Below, one piece after another: positions 55,082 to 64,000 of a stretch of DNA of 64,000 nucleotides. Under the pieces are notes generated by a model. The model was not told the DNA's origin. It did no database searches and was given only the letters and a program-made list of their open reading frames with translations. Within the stretch, counting starts at the first letter, position 1. The number at the start of each line of letters is the position of its first letter. Source of the DNA: Isoetes taiwanensis (taxonomy: Eukaryota; Streptophyta; Lycopodiopsida; Isoetales; Isoetaceae). Both the position numbers and the translations under genes were made by a program. The stretch covers positions 17,957,418-18,021,417 of the forward strand of contig JAJEKV010000010.1 of assembly GCA_021234155.1 (NCBI GenBank), written 5' to 3'.

Positions 55082-56021
55082 TTATCCTAGTGGTCTCAAA
55101 TACCTATGCATTTTCTGGATTTTCCACCACGACCTTCCCTCGTCGCCCGATGACGCTTTTTCCCCTCTTGCCTTGCTTCCTTGAGGATCTCGCACTTCCT
55201 TGTACTCTTGAAACTGGTTCTTAGTAAGATCGTCATTGATCCAGATCTTCTTTCCCTTGAGCATGGTCTTCTTTTTCAGTATATTAATCTTGTCTTCCTT
55301 TGATCTGAATTTGACAATAATGTGACGATCCCTGTCAGTTTGCTTGCCAATCCGAAATGCATCCGTAATGCTCGAATCTATCACCGCCAGTTCATTTTCA
55401 CAAAAGCCCGAACAATGTCTTTGGTCTTTTCTTTGGTCTGCATTCCGTATGCCAATCAAACGGATGTTCAATGCTTTTTCTCTCCTTTCTTGCTCTTCTA
55501 TAAAAGCTGATAATTGCTTTTGGATTCCAGAGATGTCCTTTTCTTCCTGCTCTTCTACATCATCTTCGCAATCACTATCTTCACTCAAAACCTCTTGCTT
55601 GAAAGCTTCAAATTCTGCTTTAATTCCCTTCTTGAACTGCTCTAATTCCATTATCATATTGTGTTGACATTTCTCCACTTCTGCTTGCACATGAGCTAAC
55701 AAGAAAGATTTCAAATCACTTACCATGTTTTGGACAGAGGCTTCCATTGATGTCTTCATAGACAGGGTTGAGAATTCCATGGCTGCCCTCATCTGGCCAA
55801 CGGCGTCTAACAGATCTTGCTTGGTCACTGTACTCTCTGGGGCCGGGTCAGTTTTCTCTGGAGCTTCCGATTTTGTGGAGAAAACAACCAGGTTCCCTGT
55901 TTTCTTGATACTTCCGGCTCCCCCTGTTCCAGCACCCGAGTCTGATGATGACCCAGCATCCTCGGTTCCCTCTTTTTTGTTTCTACCAGTCCCATCTACA
56001 GTCCGTTTCTTTTTTGCCATC
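55082..56021 (-). CDS. LINE B ORF1
   Basis: 313 codons from MAKKKRTVDGTGRNKKEG. A Ser/Gly/Glu-rich N-terminus is followed by a helical, probably coiled-coil segment (AAMEFSTLSMKTSMEASVQN to EFEAFKQEVL), an acidic run (EDSDCEDDVEEQEEKD), then the RRM-like domain: LNIRLIGIRNAD, SITDAFRIGKQTDRDRHIIV, KKTMLKGKKIWINDDLTKNQ. L1 ORF1 proteins of this type bind their own RNA and form the ribonucleoprotein with ORF2. The frame is intact, in contrast to ORF2 of the same copy. Confidence 0.9.
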
Positions 56022-56233
56022 TGTCCCGCTCCTGTACACAGTCCCGGAAAATGCCAATTACAGACTACCAAACTGAATCAAAAGTATTAATGTTATATAC
56101 CCTTGGAAAGAGCTCGAAATAAGCTTTCCAACGAGCCCAACCCCGTTGCAATCTGACACCGTATGTGAGAGCTATGGCTTTCTGAAGTTACAGCAGAAAC
56201 CCTAACATCCAGCGTCCAGCGTCCAGAGAACAA

Positions 56234-56266
56234 CGTCTATGGGAGGCCTTGAAGGCCTATTAGACG
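56234..56266 (-). other. LINE C 3' stem-loop
   Basis: Outer stem CGTCT / AGACG as in LINEs B and D; inner stem AGGCCTT / AAGGCCT around a single G. It starts 7 bases after the ORF2 stop. Confidence 0.85.
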
Positions 56267-56272
56267 ACAATT

Positions 56273-59200
56273 TTAAATGTCATTGTAAAACAATAGATGA
56301 GTTTCTGAGTCCTCATCTAGCTCATCACTCTCACTCAAACTATCATTATCATCAACATTATGATTATGCATACAAACTTCTCTATACTGTAAAAGCTCAA
56401 TCAAATACTTCCCTAATATATCCCCATTTAGGGTGAAAAAGGTCGGCAGGTCTTCGTAGTATATTCCAAACTTATCACGTAATACATACATCGAAGCAAT
56501 GCATGATCCTCATCCTCTACTTTATCTTCCCCACATGTCCCCATCTACCCACCTCCACACCTAAATGATGTGAACTAAGCCGAATCCTGCAAATAGCATG
56601 TCTTTTTTGGATAGAAATATTTTCCCTCAGATGCTTTGCCATTTCCAATGTGGGGTTAATATTTTGCTTATACAAAATCATTTTGGTCTTGGGTTGTGAC
56701 CACATCTTCTTATCTACCTTCCTGGATATCCATTGTCTTAAATCAGATTTTACTGAGACCACTTCATCCCATTGTATATCCCATTTATTGAGCCACTTCT
56801 TGACATCTTGAAACAAACCATTCTCCTTGCTGGCTAACAAAGCCCTACGTGTAATTCTAGTGTCATCCATGAGTAACACCTTCTTAAAGTACGTAATGCA
56901 TCTAAGGATCGCTTCCCCTTCCAAAGGCATGAGACCACATTCTGCTAACATCATAGAGTAAGGGGTTTGGGCTTTAACTCCTAATTCCAGTCTCAAAATT
57001 TTTTTTAAGACCTGCTCAATATCATCCCATAAGCATTGTGGCAAACTTGGTCCCCAAATTTCACATCCATATAAGACTACGCTCTGCACAAGTGACTGAA
57101 AGAGTCTCACCTTAAGATTCCATGACCAAAGGTGTGTTCTCCTACACATGCTCTGCAATGCATATAAAGCCCTTTGTCCTCCATCAATTCGTTGTGTGAT
57201 GCATGCATTCCATCTATGATTCCTGCTAAATACAAGGCCCAAATATTTGTATGAATCACATATACTTACCACACTCCCCTTATATCTGAAGATGGGTTCT
57301 TGTTTAAGCGCTCCTACAGTCATAATGCTCGTTTTTTCGAGGTTCACCTGCATACCTGTTTGATCACAAAAATCAGCCAAGCCTTCCAAGTGTTTTTGCA
57401 TATGATCCTTAGAGCGTGCAAAAATAACTACATCATCTGCATACATTAGCAACTGGATGACATATCTATGTATTTCCATGCCTCCTGGGCAATTCTTAAG
57501 CAACCAATCCTCTAAACCATCAATAAAAAGTCCAAACAATGTGGGGGATAGCGGACACCCCTGTTTGACCCCGAGATTACTTTCAACATGGTCCTGGATA
57601 TCCAATGAAAATGGTAAAGATAATTGCACAAGCACTTTTTCATACAGAACTCGAACTGCATCTCTAAGCTCCTTGGGCACCTTCAACTTATCCAATCTTT
57701 CCCACAATTGGTCACGTGGCACCTTATCAAATGCTTTTTTAAAGTCTACAAATGCCATGTAAACTGGTTTTTTAGTACCTTTAACCATGTCAAATATAGT
57801 TTTTAACACTAATAGATGGTCTAAAGTAGCCTGCTTGTGACTCCGCACGCTTTTGATTGTGCTCTGCCCAAATACTTATCTTTTTTTCTAAGATAGTAGC
57901 AAAAAGCTTAGAAAATAGACTACTTACCATAATGGTTCGATAATTGTTTGCATCATGCCTCGCCCCACCTTTATATATGGGAACCACCCTGTTCCGACAC
58001 CAATCAAGTGGAAACCCCTGTCTCATAGCCAGTGTAAATATTTTTGCCACTAAAGGATGGATACAAGTACCTGCCCATTTTAGATGCTCTGCGCTTAATC
58101 CAAAGACATCATGTGCTTTACCATTAGCCAAATAAGCTATACCCTCTGCCACCTCCTCTTCTGTAATGACTAGTTCTGACCTTATACTCCCTCTCTCACT
58201 GGGAATGTCTGCACTATGATATAGATTAATAACATGTCTCCAAATATCATGTGCTGCAAGAGGGATATCAGCCTGTTTATTCTTTCTTAGAGCATTCCAA
58301 AAGAGTTTTGGCTCATCTAAGTATCGCAAGCATAAGAGTTGTTGCCGATTTTTAATGAATTGTCGCTTCTTAAATCGCACAATGCGCTTATATTGATGCT
58401 TAAATGAGTCTTTATCACTCAAACCACTTTTCTTCCATCTAAATTTTGCCTCACGGCATTCCTGGTCAAACCAAGATTTGCATGGTAAACCCTTCCCGAC
58501 TCTGTGAGATGTGAAAGTCTCTTGTGCTGCCTCTTCCAACACCGTGTGCAATTGCTTACTTATCGTGGCCAAATCCCCATCCCAATGCAAACAAGATACT
58601 TTCAATTCAACACAGGCTTGATAGTTGGCATGTAACAATGGCCTTAACACATAAGGCTTCTGCGCAATGGGGGAAACAACCCCAGGATGGCTGATCCGTA
58701 GACTAAAAGACAATCGGTTGTGATCCGATTCAAGCTCTTCATCACTGACTACAAAATCTAATATCCCTTCCAGAGTCTCCTCCGCCATTGCCAGATAGTC
58801 CACTGTTTCTAGCTCTGCATGTATTCTTTAAAGTGTCTGGGAACCTACGTAATCCATTACAGATCATGAGGTTTGTGCTGCTACACAGGATGAGAAATTG
58901 CCTACCAGATTTAGTCACTATATGATCCTTAGAATCTCTCTTCCTGCCATATAATTTCAGCTCATCATCACTCATAGATTCTAACCACAATGGATCTTTA
59001 TTTCCTGTGTAAGAAACAGCTTGTAGACACCCGGTCCTTCCGTTGAAATCTCCTGCTAGGATCACACTGCCCTTTTCCTGGTAATGCATAATATCTTGCT
59101 CCAATGCAAAGAACAAGTCATCACTAGAAGCATCTGTCTCTGTGTATATTTTCTTATGTCTGGGAGCAAAATAACAAATAGCCATATAGTACAAAGCATG

Positions 59201-59489
59201 ATAACCTTTCAATTCAAGCGAAATATACTGATTATTTTTGTCTTTTCTAACACCTTGTATCAAATCTCTAAAAAGCGGTCTGATATAACACGACTCCTCC
59301 ATTCCCTGTATCTCCATCTTTAAATCTTTTATTATAAACTGAATAAATCATATCAAAGCCTTCAATGTCAGGCAAAGCATACAAATCATGTTCTTTTGTT
59401 TCTACAAAACAAATAACATCAACGCTATCTAGAATTGTCTGCATACTAATTACCTTATCAATGGTGAGTCTGTTTATATTCCAGACCAC
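56273..59489 (-). pseudogene. LINE C ORF2 (endonuclease, RT, zinc-finger tail)
   Basis: Endonuclease: VWNINRLTIDKVISMQT, CFVETKEHDLYALPD, then after a shift VILAGDFNGRTGCLQAV, a shift near 58800 and EELESDHNRLSFSL. RT N-part: YLANGKAHDVFGLSAEHLKW, CRNRVVPIYKGG, ANNYRTIMVSSLFSKLFATI. After a shift at ~57845, a 443-codon frame (57848-56517) carries FVDFKKAFDKVPRDQLWERL, LGVKQGCPLSPTLFGLFIDG (residues ~92-111), the catalytic YADD (~136-139), VNLEKTSIMTVG and YKYLGLVFSRN. The zinc finger is lost by a shift near 56515; the acidic tail (SESDELDEDSETH) ends at 56273. Four or five frame breaks separate it from a working enzyme. Confidence 0.92.
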
Positions 59490-59513
59490 TATTCTAAGGC
59501 CTCCCGCATCTAC

Positions 59514-60251
59514 CTATTCAATCACAACCTTCCCTTTGGCCCACTTCACTTTCTGATTGTTTTGCCTTGCCTCTTTAAACTTAGCAATTTCTTGCTTCTT
59601 CTCAAGCATTTGGCCTTTGGTAAGATCATCGTTCACCCATACAAATTTTCCTTTCAGCGTGTATCTCTGTTTTAGTGCCTGAAAACGATCTTCTCTGTTG
59701 GCAAACTTCACCAAAATGTGGCGTGTCCCACGATCCTTCTTTCCAATCCGGAAAGCATCCACAAAATCTGCTCTAGTTATCTTCATTTCTTCGCTAAAGA
59801 ATTCTGACACTACCTCTTTTGTGTTCTCATTCTCCTTTTCTGTCAATCCCACAATGCGGATGTTTAGAGCTCGTTGTTTTCGTTCTTGTGTCTCTACATA
59901 CTCCTCAAAAGCATTCTTTAAATCTGAAATTTCTGTTGTACCATCTGATCCTTCACTTTCTTGCAAATCCTTGAGTTCCTGTTTGACATGATCCATTTCT
60001 TCTCACAATTGCTGGAAATTCGCACGAAGATAATCGTTATCTGCCCTCAAATTTCTGATTTCTGCCATCAGCTTCTCCTCTCGGGATGCTGCTTCTTGTC
60101 TGAATGCTGTTAGTTCATTCCAAATAGCCATGAGCGAAATTTCCCCAGATGATTCTACCTGTATGCCAAATTGCCCAGATGATTCCCCATCAGAGTCTGA
60201 TTCTTTATGCTTCTGTGTTATTTTCTTGGACTGTTTCTTTGGGGCAGCCAT
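59514..60251 (-). pseudogene. LINE C ORF1 with one in-frame stop
   Basis: Starts MAAPKKQSKKITQKHKESDS at 60251. The frame meets a TGA at 60003-60005 after NDYLRANFQQL and then continues in the same frame (EEMDHVKQELKDLQESEG) to 59514. A coiled-coil-like central region is followed by the RRM-like domain: LNIRIVGLTEKEN, DAFRIGKKDRGTRHILVKFA and GKFVWVNDDLTKGQMLEKK. A single base change explains the defect. Confidence 0.9.
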
Positions 60252-60426
60252 GGTGCTGACAACAACTACTGAAAATCTATAGCCGACCGGAAAATTGCAA
60301 ATACAGATATATAAACAGATTCAAACCTGGTCATGCCATATACCTTTAGAAAGGTCTCGGAATCAGCTTTCCAACGAGCCCAAGCACATGCCAATCTGAC
60401 ACTCTGAGAGAGAGTTATGGCCTGTT

Positions 60427-61990
<1,564 letters not shown>

Positions 61991-63240
61991 GGGGTTTTTT
62001 ACCTTAACTAACATTTAGGGGGTTTCCCATTATACTTCCTCGTTACCAATTTTCCCCTTCTTCCTACATGCGGCAAAACATCCTATTGGGTAGAGTTCTG
62101 ATGGATTTGCGAGCACATCAGGGCAGGGCAGGGCACTGGGCGACTACGGCGGCCCCACAGCTATGGATATGAAAAATTCGTGCAGATTTTCTTTTAGGGT
62201 ATTGAGCAATCGGCACGAGAACTGGCCAATCTGGTATTGTGCAATCTGGTACAGAGAATCCGGCAATTTGAAGGCGGGGGAAAAGGATTTGGGTGTTACA
62301 GAGATTGAAGAGCTTGAGTAGATGATGCGCTAGATGTTAGAAAGTAGAAAATACCTAGAAAGCTTGGATTATATTTTTTTATTTGGGCACAGCAGGGCAG
62401 GGTATGGCATGGCATGGCATTGTATTCACAGATCTGGTTCTGATTTGAAAGTTCTACAAAAAAATAAATCTTGAAGAAGAGGGCGAGCAGGATCTCCAAC
62501 AGGTGGGCATATGATATATGGCTCAGCAGTTGGCCACGCTTCCGGATATAGCTAAATCTATGGCTTTCGAATTTGGCTTCTATTGCAGATTTGGCTTCTA
62601 TAAGCCAGGAACTTTTTCCTGCAAGCTTGTCGGATCACGCCCTTTTCATATTTTGGACTTTGATTCATACTCTATTTCGTCTGGTTCTCCCTATACTGGA
62701 ATAAAACAGCAACAAAATAACATGAGCTCTAGATCTAGATTCTCAAGCTTCTAGTTCCGGTCTTCACAATTGGAGGAAACACAATATTTTATTTCTGATT
62801 GCCATGCCAAAGACTCCCGGATCTTCTGATAAGCAACCATCTTTTCATTTCAATCACACTATTGAGCTCAAACGGCTCTAGATGGGCTCAAATGCAAGCT
62901 CGAAACAGGGGATCCAAGCTCGAAATTGTAGAGAAATGATCTACAAATGGGGGATTTAAAATCTGAAATACATAAGCTTACAGGAAAAAAAAAACCCTTT
63001 TTCCACGAATCTTACTCAGACTTCGTCAAATCAATCTAACATGGGTTTGATCATGCAAGCCTTGCTTGAATCCAGTTGCCAGGGGCCAAAGGAAGCCCAT
63101 TGCCCAAAGGCCGGATCTTGAAGGTCGTCCCAGATACATTTGCCAAAGGTTTTTTTTTTCTATTTTAACCTGCCCGCACCTGCCCGCGCCTGCCCGCCTA
63201 CGTCCGCCAACAAAAAATGCTAACTGAGGGGGTTAACAAT
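61991..63240. other. No gene seen
   Basis: Only short frames without domains. Minor GGGCAGGGCA and TGGCATGGCA repeats lie at 62121-62132 and 62403-62420, and a poly-T/A patch near 63149. Confidence 0.6.

Positions 63241-64000
<760 letters not shown>

Larger units (their letters stand above)
51706..56233 (-). mobile_element. LINE B (L1-like, near full length, decayed ORF2)
   Basis: Order on minus: 5' UTR (56233-56022), ORF1, ORF2 (endonuclease, RT, zinc finger), 3' stem-loop, pyrimidine tail. Its 3' end abuts the LINE A 5' UTR and its 5' end abuts the LINE C 3' stem-loop, so the copies are head to tail. Confidence 0.88.

Overview
This window is repeat-dominated nuclear DNA of a land plant. 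Evidence for a plant: captured fragments of plant HMG-CoA reductase, a GT43 (IRX9-like) glycosyltransferase, a PLS-type PPR protein, a SEL1L/HRD3 protein and a GRAS protein; plant-type chromovirus (Ty3/gypsy) elements; Helitrons with 5' TC / 3' hairpin-CTAG ends; and L1-like LINEs. The PPR wording (VDMYAKCG, VFDRM, VSWSA, FGYAE) resembles the expanded families of ferns and other seedless plants, but that is only a lean. I see no intact host gene, RNA gene or CRISPR array.

Layout. 1-10876: a copy of dispersed repeat F (1-520), then a ~10 kb segment with CACTA-like ends holding Helitron 1 (1771-6300) with HMGR fragments. 10877-34658: a chromovirus on + (gypsy 1) whose integrase is split by a 20.2 kb insertion (11193-31402, flanked by CATT). 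That insertion holds repeat F sequence, a palindrome-rich tandem unit, Helitron 2 (18143-22921, three captured gene fragments), a GRAS fragment and a 3 kb LTR element (27331-30318, TSD aacca). 34659-51700: LINE A on -, truncated by gypsy 1 and split by gypsy 2. Gypsy 2 (35601-49016, TSD ttttc) is a complete 13.4 kb minus-strand chromovirus. 51706-64000: LINEs B, C and D, all on -, placed head to tail and associated with (GA)n tracts.

The most remarkable object is gypsy 2. Between its 5' LTR and gag it carries two extra transcription-unit-like modules. Each has a pair of ~67 bp palindromes about 190-200 bp apart, then a TATAAATA box, then an ORF about 100 bp downstream. The first ORF (A) opens with an H3-tail-like A-R-x4-A-R-K and ends with a clear histone H3 fold that has several CENH3-like residues. 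The second ORF (B) is unrecognised: helical, with an acidic stretch. The same element encodes an integrase followed by a chromodomain, so a histone H3-like product from a chromodomain retrotransposon is a testable and, as far as I know, undescribed combination.

Two further themes stand out. The LINEs share a stem-loop directly after the ORF2 stop with compensatory changes, and two of them end inside (GA)n tracts of a dispersed repeat whose uninterrupted copy is also present. The Helitrons have captured exons from four unrelated genes with some splice sites kept. Many frames in 39-49 kb and 52-55 kb are broken. LTR-LTR comparison shows that part of this coincides with CAG/CTG sites, so consensus error must be considered alongside real decay.
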